Source: Paragordius varius (Eukaryota; Nematomorpha). From it: DNA of 64,000 nucleotides. A model generated the notes under the pieces. The model was not told the DNA's origin, did not search any database, and saw only the letters and a list, made by a program, of their open reading frames with translations. The stretch lies in the NCBI GenBank assembly GCA_964247055.1, contig OZ176056.1, forward strand, positions 5,890,001 through 5,954,000, given 5' to 3'. Positions 23,090 to 35,905 of this stretch are shown piece after piece; position 1 is the first letter of the stretch, and each line of letters starts with the position of its first letter. The translations under genes were made by a program, and so were the position numbers.

Positions 23090-24295
23090 AATGTTGCTAA
23101 TTTTTGCCAAAATTTGGAATTAGGAAAATTTGTTTTGGAGAAGCAAAATTTTTTGATCCCAAAAATTTATAATGGTTAGAAGACCGAAGATGATAGGCTG
23201 TGTTTTTAACACCCTGTGTAGTCTACTACCTTAATTGTGATACCATGATTAAAATATTTCCATATAAATGTGAAAATAAATTTAAGAAATTTAAAAAATA
23301 TTTTTACTATAAAATATATTACTGATAAAAGAACTTTTGTTATTTGTAATATATAATCTACTAGTTGTAGTGTTATGGGCTTCAAATTCACCATTGGTTT
23401 CATTATTATTTTCTTTTGACCCTATAGTTACTATTTTAATTAAAGTTTAAAATATAATTATATTCAGAAAAGATTCTATGTTTATGCAGCCTCTGCCTCT
23501 AAGTATATTACAATTACGCATGATCGATATAAATTGGCCGTTAAATTTTTGTAAACTTTGTAAACTTTTTTAACAAAATACCGGCAGCATGATAAAATTT
23601 AATAAGAAATAAATTATTAACATGAAATTTTTTTAAAAACTAATTTGTATAAATATCCTTTTAACGATAAAATTATGCGCCATCAAAATCAAATAATATG
23701 TTTATAAGGCGGAAAAAAAACTTTAAAGTATTAGTTAACTATATGTTTTTCAAATCACTATATAATAACAAGTGCCACAGATATCAAATCATAAATAGTA
23801 AAAATTCTATGATCTCTGCACTTTAATTATTTATGATTTTAGTTCGAATACTTTTTTTTCAAAGAAAATTTATTGAGCATCCCAGATAGCAAATAAACCA
23901 ATTGAAAAAAAATAAATACCAGCCATATTTGATTTTCCACTTTCTTTAGCTTCCATCCCAGATCCATTATTTGCTACTTCTGGATATTTTAAAATACATA
24001 CTATATAATTGATTCTAAGTTAATATATATTGCTAAATCGGTTATAAATGTAGTTTTTATAATTTAGAGACAACCCACTATATCTCTCAATCGGAAAATA
24101 TATAATCTCAAAATGATGATTTTTAGCAGTCGGCTATATTTAAACAATAATTTGATATAAATTTTACAACAAGTAAGTAAAGTGGTAAACATCAGATGTT
24201 TAAATAATTCACATTTTAAAATTTAATAATTTGGCTACTTTTGTCTAAAAAGCTTTCACATATATGTAAAGTAAAGTGTAATATCCATCTGATCA
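23090..24295 (-). pseudogene. micro-exon gene copy U6, 3' part
   Basis: E3 (24,079-24,133, 55 nt), E2 (23,920-23,979, 60 nt, one codon shorter than its nearest relatives and still in frame), an ED-like piece near 23,840, E6 (23,392-23,421, 30 nt, donor gtgaat) and a damaged E9 near 23,100-23,170. The 5' part of the unit continues beyond LINE copy B at 27,435. Confidence 0.55.
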
Positions 24296-27200
24296 TATAA
24301 TTAATATGATATCACTCTTTCAAGCGGTCATACCGTAAACTATTTCGCCGTAGAACCCTGCCTGTCTAACGTTTCCTCGCGATTGTTCAGTTTTGCCATG
24401 ACCCTCCTAACTGTATTCATCCAACGCGTCTAGGGCGCTTTTTTCCCCTCTTGCCTTTCACAATATACTCATCAATCTTTTTACCAATGTAATTTATCTC
24501 TTCTTGGAACATGTCCGAATCATCTTAAACGATTTACCATAAACTTTTGCGTTATTGGTTTGATTCGTACTTCCTCTTATATAGACATTTTTCACCTTTT
24601 TCCTCGTTACACCGCACATCAATTTAAGCATTTTTATTTCAGTAACGTCCAAGTTCCTCTCTTCTGATTTCTTTATTGCCCATGTCTGTGAGTTGTACAT
24701 CATTGTTGGCTGTACAACAGCACTGTAAATCTTACCCTTTACTTTTAAGTCAATATTTTTGTCACACAAAACAGAGATCTTTTTATAATTTGCCCAACTA
24801 TTTCGAATTCTTAAATTAATATCAAGCGTTAAAGAACCATCTGCTGCTAAAATCGCTCCTAAATATTTGCATTCCTCCTGTTTAATACCCACCCTTCTTC
24901 TAATTCTATTTCTCGTTTTTTCCCGCCAAAATTTATCAGTTCCGTTTTCTTTTTAGTAAATTTTAATCCGCATCGTCGTAACACATCAATCCATTTACCC
25001 ACCCATTCTTTCAATTCCTGCAACTCGTTTAACAGCACTTAGGTCGTCTGCATAAAGAAAATACCAGCCACCATGTTGCCCCACTTCTTTTGAAATTTCG
25101 TCCATGCATATTATAAATAGTAACAAGCTGATTGCAGACACCTTGTAGACCCCTTCGTTAATTTTAAGAGGACCTGATAATCCCTGGTGTGTTTTAATTT
25201 TGGTTTGGTGTGAATTGTACATGCATTTTAAAATCTTTATGTAACTTTCAGGGACGTTTTTCCGTCTTTACCTCCACCATATTGTGCTCCGTGGTATTCT
25301 GTCAAACGCCTTTTCAATATCAATACATATGCAACTCTTTTTTCATTTCTATATGCTTCTCGATTGGCCTACTTACTGCGCGAATCGGATCAATGGTGGA
25401 CTTTCCTGGAATAAAACCAAATTGATTACCCTCTATACTAACCATTTTTCTCATTCGTTTCTCTAGTACTTTCTCAAATAACTTCATTGTATGCGACATC
25501 AATCTTTTCCCTTTGTAATTATTACAACCATTAATATCTCCTTTACCCTTAAAAATGGGAGCAGTAAAAATCTCCTTCCATTAGGTTGGTATCATACCTG
25601 TAGTAACTAAATTATTAAAAAAATCCCTCGAAAATTTAATACCTTTTTCTGACATTTTCCAACAGTATGTTAATATCGTCTGGACGTGCAGCCTTATTTA
25701 TTGACATCTCTTTCAAACCAGCCTGGTCTTCCTCTTTTGTTATACTTTCAATATGCGCATATATATAATCTGGTGTTTCAGGTAAATTTGTTTCACTGAC
25801 GCCCAATTCAAGCTACTGGAAGTATTCTTTCCACCTTTTCAATATTTTCGATTCCTCAACGGTAATTTGCCGTTTTTATCTTTAATAGCTGTCCCGTAAG
25901 GGGGCAAGACCAGCTTTCTTCTGTGTCTTTGTCGAGCAAAAAACTTTGTTTAGACTTTGCTTACTGTTTAACTCTTCATATAATGATGCAGTCTTTCCTT
26001 TTTTGATCAATCTTACAAGCCATTTAAGTTCCTAATTAATCCTTTTATATTTTTCCTTGTCTCCTGCTTGGTGGGTAAATCTCCACATTTTAAAAGCTTT
26101 ACTTTTCTCCCGCAATTTCAGAATTATTTTTTATCTTTCAGCCATGTCTCATAAATCTGATTCCTGCCACCTTTTATTCCCCACACCTTAACTCCGGCCT
26201 CTCTTATTTTTCTTGCCACCTGAGATCAAACACTTTTTAAATCACTGTTCCTGTCTACTATGCCTACCGTTTCTACAAATTTCTCTTTACTGTTTCTTAG
26301 GGATTCCCATTTAATTACCTTCGGCGCTATAAACTTAGGCTTTTCGGCATTTATTGGTATATCTGTCATATATTTACACATAATTAAATTATGTTGTGTG
26401 CTAATCTGCAGGTTAGGTATGACTTTGCAACTTTAAAGACTGTCGTGGCAATAGAATTTAACCAATTTGTAACTTTTTATTTCCACTTTCGTAGGTAATT
26501 AAGTGGCTATCCCATTTAGTGTATTTGTCATAGCATAGGATTGGGCAAATCTTAATAAACTAGCCCCTTCTTCATTTATGACCCCGTAACCTTTTCCGTC
26601 GTCCCAAGGCTCAAAACCTCTCCTATTTTGTCCCACGTGCCCATTGAAATCACCACAAAATATGATTTCTCTGTCTTTCGTTAATGAAGTCATTTCTGCG
26701 TCTAACAAATCATAAAATTTATCTTTCTCCAGTTTAGCTAACCCTATCTGGGGGAGCATAAACGCCAAAGATAGTAAAAACCCTCTTATTTTACAATAGG
26801 TCGACACTTATAATTCTACTGTCAGCACGTCTAACCTCAATTACTTGATTGGCAAATCTTGAACACACTATTATGGCGACCCCACTGTAACCATCCCTAG
26901 AACCTGAATAAAATATTTTATATCCTCTAACGTCTTAGTACCATTTCCACGGTATCTGGTCACCTGAATGCACAAAAAATTTACTTTTTTTACCCTCATA
27001 GTTTCAAACAAATAATATAACTTACTTTTTAACAAACCAACATTTATACTGGCAACACACTCTACAACATTCCTTATCCTATTGGCCCCTATCTCCGTGC
27101 AACGGGCCGGGTCTGGCCTGTACGCTTTACAAAATACACCCATAAAAAACAAAAATACAATATAGAAGAATAATAATAGATAAAAATTAACACTTAAAGA

Positions 27201-27435
27201 ATCTAATATTTAAATTGAACCAAAAAAGAATCCAAAAATTCAAACCAAAAAACAAAATACATAAAATATATATCAATAAATAAAAATGAAATAAAATACG
27301 CATCTTTACAACTGAGGAATTAAAATTATGATTCGGAATATGTAATATACTTCAAATAAAACAATAAATAGAAAAATTATAAGAAAAATATTATAAAGGT
27401 AATTTCGCGCATTTTTTGAATGAATGTCTCAGTAA
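24296..27435 (-). mobile_element. RTE-clade LINE, copy B (broken)
   Basis: Endonuclease N-terminus with VNFLCIQVTRYRG (26,871-27,152), endonuclease core with the catalytic GDFNGHVGQNRRG box (26,499-26,807), and RT pieces down to the C-terminal KYLGAILAADGS region (24,494-24,892). The flanks share tatccat..gat on both sides, consistent with a target duplication of about 13-15 bp in a U6 intron. The 3' end includes about 110 bp that copy A lacks. The frame is interrupted several times, so it is inactive. Confidence 0.85.
26499..26807 (-). pseudogene. LINE endonuclease core
   Basis: EEP-family fold piece with IIFCGDFNGHVGQ, RRGFEPWDDGKGYG and INEEGASLLRFAQSY, closely matching the RTE endonuclease catalytic region (metal-binding D, N of GDFN). 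In the intact protein it would nick target DNA to prime reverse transcription. Separated from the N-terminal part (26,871-27,152) by a frame break. Confidence 0.8.
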
Positions 27436-28000
27436 TATATAAAAATATCCATTAGATCGATATAATTAAACATATTATATATAATTTAGTATTTTAAAGA
27501 TAATTAGACCTTAATCAAAATTTAATTATTTGGAGTAACAAAAGTCATTTATCAAATTGCTATGCATTGGAGTCTAAATATATTACAAAATTCGTAAACA
27601 GGTTAAATAAACATTTGGCCTGACCACTAACTTTACAATTTGGGGTAATTAAAATTAATTAGTCATTGTTACTCCAAATTATAATAAACCATTGATATAA
27701 AAATTATAACTTTATGCTATTATACAAAAACAATTGGATTAGTGTCATTGTTAGCAGGCGCAATCTTAGATGGACTCGCAATGTTTCCTTTGGAATCTTA
27801 AAAATTAGTTAGAGTGAAGTAATGAATAATTTACATCGTTATATTAATGATAAAACATTGTTAATAAAATGCGAGGTCTATTTAAAAAATATATTGCAAA
27901 AAAGGGTTTTGCAGTCAAAAATTATACCCTTATAGCCTCATAATCAAACGCTATTCATCTTGTTTTATAAATTTATAAAAGCTTTAATGAGAAAATATTC
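27436..28000 (-). pseudogene. micro-exon gene copy U6, 5' part
   Basis: E10-like segment near 27,890-27,950 (stopped) and E7 (27,731-27,796, 66 nt, frame open, but the GT donor is gone). An E8-like piece lies near 27,560. Very similar to U3 at 11.5-12.0 kb, as expected if U3/LINE A and U6/LINE B are duplicates. Confidence 0.5.
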
Positions 28001-28369
28001 TAATTGGGTAAATTTTTATAAATTAATCAAACCGACTTGAATGTTCGGGAAAACAATTGGATGGACAGGGAAAACGTTTAGTTCGATTAGAAAAGCTTTC
28101 GATTCAAAATAATTATGTAACAAAATTTATGAATAACAGTATGATTACACATTTATTTTATGAACTATAATTTATCACTATATTTGGTCGACTAATCAAA
28201 ACCTTGTTTACAGATATTAAAACAGTAGATTAATAACTTTACGGTGTAATTTATTTTTTTGGTTTTAGAGTAAATGTTTTGAAACAAATCACTTGTCGAG
28301 CTACATATTAGGATCAATAAATTTGAATATCCACACTCGGAAAATTGTTTTTATCATTATGACTGTAAA

Positions 28370-30073
28370 ACTACTATATGTTAGTCCTTGCCAAAACTCC
28401 GAAATCGGAAAATTTGTTTTAGAGAAGCAATATTATTTGATTGATTGCATCACGTCTATAGAAATGGTTAGGGAACCGCAAGCGGATGATAGCGTTTTTA
28501 ACCCACATGTGTAAAGCACTAGCTTAATTTTGATTCAATGCATTAAAATAATATCCCCATAAATCCGAAAAAACCACTGAAAAAAAATTAAAACTTTTTG
28601 CTATTGTGTAAAATATAAAATCTATAAGTTGTTTCTATATTTTGTATACTTTTTTAAACAAAACCCCGATGTTAATTAAGAAGATTAAAGACAAAACATA
28701 AAAATTTGTTACAAACAAACGAATTTTTATAAATATCCTTTTACGATAAATAAATATATAGCCTACTAAAATTTTTTTTAATATATTGCCACACTGCTAA
28801 TTATTCATACGAATTTTGATATCATTGCGCCATCAATAATCAAATATGTATTTTGGCGAATAACTTCTTAAAAAACTTAAATTAGTTAACTTAGAATCTG
28901 TTGAATTGAATATATATTAAGTAAATTTAGTGCCTCAACATATCTTAAAATCATAAATAGTGACCTCTAAGTCACTGTAATTACTGATGATATTAGTTGC
29001 AATCCTTTTTTTAAAGAAAATTTGTTAATAGATTTTAAAAAATTAAATAAAAAAACTATATACCAGACATATTATTTGAGTTTCCACTTTCTTTAGCTTT
29101 CATCCCAGATCCATTATTTGTTACTTCTGGATATTTTAATAAAATACATACTATATAATTGATATATCTAATTTAATATATATTGCTAAATCGGTCATAA
29201 ATGTAGTTTATATAATTTAGAGAAAACCCACTATATCTCTCAATCATAAAATATATAATCTCAAAATGATGAGTTTTAGCAGTCGGCCATTTTTAAAGAA
29301 TATTTTGATATAATTTTTTACAACAAGTAGGTAAAGTGTGTGAACATCAGATGTTTAAATAATTCACATTTTTAAATTTAATAATTTGGCTACTTTTGTT
29401 GAAAAAGCTTTCATATAATATATAAAATAAAGTTGAATAATCCATTAGATTGAAATAATTAAATTAAATTTAATTTTTTGAATATAATCGGACTTTCATC
29501 AAAATTTAATTATTTACAGAAGTTAAAAATCATTTTTTAAACTTGACCTCATAGGAGTTAAATATTATGTTTGCAAAATTATTCTGCATTAAAAGATATT
29601 TGCAATTTCACCTAACAAGCAAAATTTACAATTGGGGGTTAATTATCAATCCATTTAAAGAGAATATGTTATTTGTTTTATAAGCGGTGACTATTAAGTT
29701 CTAAGATTACTGTAAAATAAATATTTGGATTTGGGCACCACTGTGCTTATTTTGGTGTTATGTTACATTTTTGAATTAAACCATAAATATGATATCATAA
29801 ATAAAAAATTAATTAGACAATGTTAATCTAAATTATACTGAACCACTGATATAAGAAATATAACCTTTAGCTATTATACGAAAAAAAAATATACCAATTG
29901 TATTAGTATTATTAGCAGGATTGTCCATGTTTTCTTCGTCTTTAAATATTATTTAGAGTAAAGTATTTAATATTTTACATTGTTATATTAACATTAAAAC
30001 ATCATTAATAAAATGCAAGATCTAATAATAAGAATATATTGCAAAAAGGGTTGTGCAGTTATATAGCCTCACA
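28370..30073 (-). pseudogene. micro-exon gene copy U7
   Basis: E10 up to the hAT insertion at 30,073, E7 (29,895-29,939, 45 nt), a shortened E5 near 29,690, E8 near 29,545-29,585, E3 (29,232-29,286, 55 nt, acceptor mutated), E2 (29,064-29,126, 63 nt, reading VTNNGSGMKAKESGN...), ED (28,965-29,004) and an E9-like exon near 28,385-28,460 with a 4-nt insertion. E6 appears deleted. Confidence 0.55.
28965..29004 (-). CDS. candidate micro-exon ED
   Basis: After a run ending aaaag, 1 nt, then IATNIISNYSDLE before a gtcact donor. The IxTKI core stays open in several other units (near 1,480, 4,150, 5,420, 13,690, 32,080). Its start phase does not match the end of E2 and the donor is weak, so the exon borders or its place in the transcript may be wrong. 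Confidence 0.3.
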
Positions 30074-30965
30074 CAGTGGCGGAACTATAAATTGTGGGCC
30101 CCCTCCGCAAGCTTTAAATACTGGCCAACCTTTACCCCCCAAAAAATAGTTTGAAGTTATCTTTTCACCTGGCGCCTCACTTAGATTCCTGAACATATAT
30201 AATTAAACTTATCCTACTATGAAGACTAAATTCCTAATTCATAAATGGGACAGCTTAAGTGAAGCTTTCTCTATTTTTGGCATGCTCACATATTCGTTGA
30301 TATAAACACATTGTCAACATATGCGTAGAATACGGGCCTATATAGGAATAGCAGCGGGGAAACTGCTTAAATATAAATTAATTGCTAAAAGTCATTTTTT
30401 CGGAATTCAGATAAATAAATTTTGACATTTGTTTAGTCAGAATAAATTATTTTTATGATAATATGGTTTTTTGATATTATAATAACAGGGCTTCGAACCG
30501 GTTCTAAAAAAGTAGAATTAGAACCGGGCTTTAATTCAAAATGAATCGCTTCCTAAAACAGCAACAGGTTCCAATACGACTTGATAAATATGTATTAATT
30601 AATGTATTGATTAAATGGAACATTAATGTGCGGACCGCCAAGTTTTTAAATTTTGAGAATGGCCCTCTTAAATTGCCGACCACTGTTTTAGTGTGTGATG
30701 AAAGTTTATCGAAATTAACTAAAGATATATTTTCAAAATAACATGAATCTAAGGTTAAAAACGTTAGACAAATAATGCACATTTGTATACCAGCTAACAA
30801 ATGTTAGCCAATTCTCTTAATAATAAAATATGTTAAATAACAATCATTCTGTTAAAATTTAATGAATGTCCTTCGGCATTAAAAAACATTTTTTACAAAA
30901 TTAAGGTTATTCATACATTGATGTAAAAGGAAGGCCAACAATAATGTGAGTTGACCTGCTTAATT
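30074..30965 (+). mobile_element. hAT-type element, 5' part
   Basis: CAGTGGCGG start after gcctcaca (30,066-30,073). It matches the complete copy as far as the ttgcatttataatcgaatt region and then joins gene-flanking DNA (tacacatttttttcaagg), so the right half and part of the flank are deleted. Confidence 0.75.
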
Positions 30966-31210
30966 TGCATTTATAATCGAATTACACATTTTTTTCAAGG
31001 CAACAACTAAACTTCACAACTATATTTGGGAGTCAACTAGTTAAATTGTTTCAGATATTCATACAGTATAACCTGACCAGTTTTTAGGTGTAAAGCAGAT
31101 AAAATTAACACAAATGATTATCCAGCCCTTTTGAATCAGAAAATTTGAAATGATACATACGCAAAATTGACAAATATTTCAATTTTAAAAATATGACTTA
31201 CACAATGATG

Positions 31211-32275
31211 TTACTCCTTATCAAAATTAGCAAATCGGAAATATTGTTTTAAAGAAGCAATATTATTTGATTGCGTTAAAGCTATAGAAATGGTTAGGGA
31301 ACCTTATGCGGACGATGGGCCGCGTTTTTAACAGCCCCTTAAAGCACTACCTCTTTAAATCAAAAAATATCTTTTTAAATAATTACTTTTGCCATTATGT
31401 AATATAAAATCTACCAATTAGAGTGTTAGGGTCTTCAGGCTGTTCACTCGATTCCATCTTTTTTTCTTTTGCCACTAAAGTTATTATGAAAAATAAATTA
31501 TTAAATTTATATAATTATATTATAAATCATATCATTATAAGATTTCAATTTTTCTGTAGGATATCTGATAAAAAATTGAAACTTTTTGCATTATCACTGG
31601 ATTCACTGTTATTTTCTTTTGACACGAAAGATATTATTTTAAATGAATAAATTTATATAATTATAATTATAAAATATATCAATATGAGGTTCAATTTTCC
31701 TGTAGAATAACCCTTGCCTCTAAGAATGCAATTAAGCAATTACGCATGATTCAGAAAAATAGGCTGTTAAATATTCTTGCATTTTTTGAACAAAACAAGG
31801 ATGTTAAAATTGAAGAAGAAAATAATTAAAGACATATCATAATAAGTAGTTACAACAAAACCAATTTGTTTAATAATCTTTTTATGATTAAATTAATATA
31901 AAATAGCCTACTAAAATTTTTTCGATATAGTGCCATACCGGTAATGATAACATTATTGCAATCAATATTACTAAACTTAGAATGTGCTTTTAAATATACT
32001 AACAAAATATAGTGCCTCACCATATATCAAATCATAAATAGTAAAAATTCTATGAGCTTTAAGACACTATAACTATTGATGATTTTAGTTACAATCCTTT
32101 TTTTCAAAGAAAATTTGTATCAAGGATCTTGGCAAAAAATTAATTGAAAAAATAAATACCAGAGATATTATTGGGTTTTACACTCTCTCTAGATTTCATA
32201 TCAGATCCAGCATTTGTTTCTCTTAAAGATTCTAAAATACATAATAATAATTATTATTCAATCAAATTAAATGCT
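31211..32275 (-). pseudogene. micro-exon gene copy U8 (3' part)
   Basis: E2 (32,160-32,219, 60 nt using a ttaagag acceptor), ED near 32,080, an E6-like piece near 31,600, E6 (31,448-31,474, 27 nt) and E9 (31,211-31,281, 71 nt, intact, LTQSNNIASLKQYF... with stop). The 5' exons are missing; unrelated repeat DNA starts at about 32,280. U10 is a near-identical duplicate. Confidence 0.55.
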
Positions 32276-32998
32276 AAATAAATAGCTTAAAATCATAAAG
32301 GGGTTTTTATAAAACTCGTTTTTCGCAACCACACTCAATAGTTTATGAAACTATATTAAAATAATTTTTATTTATTAATACTAGCATCTTAAAGTAATGG
32401 AACATCACCCAATATCCGTATAAATCCCTGTAATGGGTTTGTTTTAACACATATCAATTTTTGCTGGGATTTGTACGAATTTTTGGTTTTTCAAGTAAAT
32501 AATAAAAAAAATATTTTCAGTTTCAGTAAATATTTTTTCAATCAGAGTAATCCGCCATATTAACTGACATTTTATATGATTGCTATATATATAGAAAATA
32601 TCTCCTGAAATGATAATCAATCATAATATCTCAACTTTTATTAATATTTTGTAAATTATCCTTAAATTTCACCTTTTGCCCAATTTCGATTTTCTCTCAA
32701 TATTTCAAAAACTAGGCAAACAAATTAGTTTTTAAATTATGGATAGAAAATTTAAATTGGTTAAAAAAATAAAAATGCGTATAATTAAGGATAATTAAAA
32801 AATATATTGATTTGGATTAAGCTGTTTTATTATTATTCAGAAATTTACAATTTTTCCATAACTTAAAATCATAGTTAGGTTTATGAATACACAGATAAAT
32901 ATCGGGTTTTTTTTTATAACATATTTGATACACAAATTTTTTTATGGAACCATATTAATATTTTTAAAATATAGCTAACGGTATTAAAATATTATTAA

Positions 32999-33541
32999 CA
33001 CTTCGATTCAAATTGGAGTATCTAAATACACCAGACTATATATAAATTGAATTTTTTAAAAAACTACTGAAAGAAATGGTCCCAATTTAAATTTATGCTT
33101 CTATCCTAATAAAAATTATATAAATGGCCGAAATATTTAAATAAAATTTGGTTTTGAAAAAAAAGTTTCATATCAAACTACTTCGACGCCATTTTATTTC
33201 TCTAACATTTTTGCAAAATATCGTGTTTATAAAGCTAAAGTGATAGTTAATTTTTCATTTAAATCACAACTAACATTGATAGAAACAGAAAAAGTGGTTT
33301 ATTTTGTATATATTTAAATTTAGCTAATGCACACATGTCATGTTGACTAAATTTTTACCTTTTAGGTTTTACCTAAAAATAAGTAAAAGCAAGTATTTTA
33401 AAATGAAATTTTTTATATATTTCGGTCCATATTTCAATTTATTCCATATTTTTTGTATTATTTATTTTAAACAGGCCTGGGGTATCCAACTACCCCAATT
33501 TGAATTGTGAAGGACTGAAATGGATGTGTTGTATCCAAGTG
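32999..33541. mobile_element. piggyBac-type MITE
   Basis: TTAA at 32,995-32,998 and 33,542-33,545. Left end CACTTCGATTCAAATTGG; right end, inverted, CACTTGGATACAACAC. The right subterminal region repeats the attcaaattgggg motif. It is 543 bp and non-coding. Confidence 0.85.
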
Positions 33542-33976
33542 TTAATATATTACACCGTAAAATAATTATATATAAACATAACCGAAAAATAAAGTATTTT
33601 TTCATTTTTTGTTCAATTGGTTTATTAGTCTCTAATAAATTACGTTTTATTTTAGAATTACATGAGTGGGAAACAAATATTTAATTTATACAAAATACGA
33701 TTCTAAGTGGATTAGCAACTAAAAATCCATACAAATTCCAGCAAAACTATCAATTTGTGTTAAAACAAACCTTTTAAAGGGAGGAAGGATTTTTGATTGA
33801 TATTACACTTGTACATCCTATTTTATTTAATAACTAGCGTAAATCAAGGGACAATAAAATAATCCACATATGTGGATTACTACAAAACATTATTTAAATA
33901 TGATTTAATAGGAATTTTAAAACGGTGCATTCATACTAATATATTGTTTACTTGGGGGAAAAATAGATTTAAAAAA

Positions 33977-34923
33977 TTATTTTTGTGGATTTTGTTTTTT
34001 GAAAAAAATGGCATTTTACGGGGGCAGCGGGTAAAAAGAGGAATCAAAAAAGTGAGTCGACTATGTTCGGCGCAAGCGAAAATAAGTAAACAAAAATCAT
34101 ATTTGAAATTGAATGATCCAACACGTTCTCCAGAAAATTGTCTCAAAGACACGATTTTTGTGGACTTTTGTTTTGAAAAAAAACCGTTTTTCACACGGGA
34201 TGGGCCCGAACTGGGAGCCTATTTTAAAAAAAGACCGAAGCTATTTTCGGGGCATTCATTAATGATTATATTTTTTCGATGTTTGGATTTGAATGGGTCT
34301 ACCAGTTTTCCGGTACCAGTTCACAAAGCCAGCATTTTCCATTTTTATAAATATATATATTACCATAAATATGTTTTATTATCCATATATTTTTTAACAT
34401 CCAATACATATAATAGATACTCCTTACTCAGCAGCTATCATCAAAGAAACGCCTGACTAAAATTTTTACCTTTTAACAGGGAATACAAAAAATCCATATT
34501 AAATTTTTACAGTCTCATACCATGGGCAAAAAAATACAATTAAATAATTATTTTTGTGGACTTTGTTTTTTGAAAAAAATGGCATTTTACGATGGGAGCG
34601 GGTAAAAAGAGGGCCTAAAAAAAGTCGACTATGTTCGGCGCAATCGAAAATAAGTTAACAAAAATATCTGAAATTATATGATCCAACACGTTCTCCAGAA
34701 AATTGTCTCAAAGTCACAATTTTTGTGGACTTTTGTTTTCAAAAAAACCTGTTTTTCACACGGGGTGGGCCCGAACTGGGGGCCTATTTCAAAAAAAGGA
34801 CGAAGCTATTGTCGGGGTATTTATTAATGATTATCTTTTTTCGATGTTTGGATTTGAATGGGTCTACCAGTTTTCCGGTACCAGATCACAAAGCCAGCAT
34901 TTTCCATTTTTATAAATATATAG
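33977..34923. repeat. GC-richer tandem module of unknown nature
   Basis: Two diverged copies (about 33,977-34,345 and 34,548-34,923), each built from two related halves that start tttttgtgga and run through gaaaaaaa. The second half of each contains gggcccgaactggg and ends with ccagttttccggtaccag. Much less AT-rich than the surroundings. A 194-codon ORF in the first copy is not kept in its near-identical duplicate, so it is not called as a gene. Confidence 0.75.
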
Positions 34924-35562
34924 ATTAACACTTTATCCCGCTTATGTAAGATACCGAATTAAACCAAAAGAAAATAACTCTATTTTATTATGTTAATTTT
35001 ACTGTGTTATAATATTACGATATTAATAATGCCTTTAGCTAGTAAAAAAATTAATATCTGAACAATATTAAATAGTCTGTTTTAGATAATATTAATGTTA
35101 TAAATATACAAATCAAACTCCAAATTAATTAGAATAATAAAATTGGTGTTAATGCAAAAATGGAAATATGTTTGAAATTTAATAATATTAGTTATTAATT
35201 GACAGATAGTATATACATACTGCTATCTGGCAATTATTAATGAAAAATACTGTTAGAAACAAAATTATTGAAATGAACATACCATTAGCATGATTATGAT
35301 GATCTAAAAAGACAATAAAATATATAATAATAACAATCTATACAAATGACGTTTAAATATGAGCAATTTATGTTAATAGTTGAGAAATATTAATTTCCAA
35401 AAAATTGGTTTTGTTCCATAAATGCAATTTTACTAATTTTTGTATCGTTGAAAAAAAATTTATCAATCAGATTTGTATGAATTCGTGAGTGAAAATAAAC
35501 ACAAAAAACTGATTTTAAGCATTCATATATTTTTTAGTTTCCAGTTTAAGTTTCATCAAAGT

Positions 35563-35905
35563 AGCGCTTACTTTGATTCAAATTATTTTAATAGCCCAGA
35601 CTATATTTAAATTGATATTTCAAAACAACTACTGAATGAAATTGCCCTAATTTAAATTTATGCTTCAATATGAATTATAAAAATAGGCCGAATTTTTTTA
35701 AATTTTGTTTCGAAAAATCTATATTAAACTATTTTGACACCATTTTTATTTTACCAAATTGCAAAATATCGTATTTATTTGATTTTTAAGCTAATTTAAG
35801 TAATTTTTTGATTTATAACACAAACATTGTCAGAAAAAATAGCTTTTTACATTATTGTTATATTTAGCTAATAAACACATGTCATGTTTTATTTAGAAAT
35901 CCTAC
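35563..35905. mobile_element. piggyBac-type MITE relic
   Basis: Starts ctttgattcaaattattt and follows the interior of the 32,999 MITE (cagactatatttaaattga, aatatcgt, acacatgtcatgtt), but has lost its right end. Confidence 0.6.

Noticed and set aside
28293-28514. 73-codon plus-strand ORF.
   Set aside because: Antisense to the E9 region of U7 and not conserved in other units.
33872-34456. 194-codon ORF on the plus strand.
   Set aside because: The almost identical duplicate at 44.2 kb keeps only 62 codons of it, the reading frame is not conserved between the tandem copies, and no domain is seen.
34703-34928. Two overlapping plus-strand ORFs, repeated at 45,010-45,261.
   Set aside because: Overlapping frames over the GC-richer tandem module; openness reflects recent duplication, not constraint.
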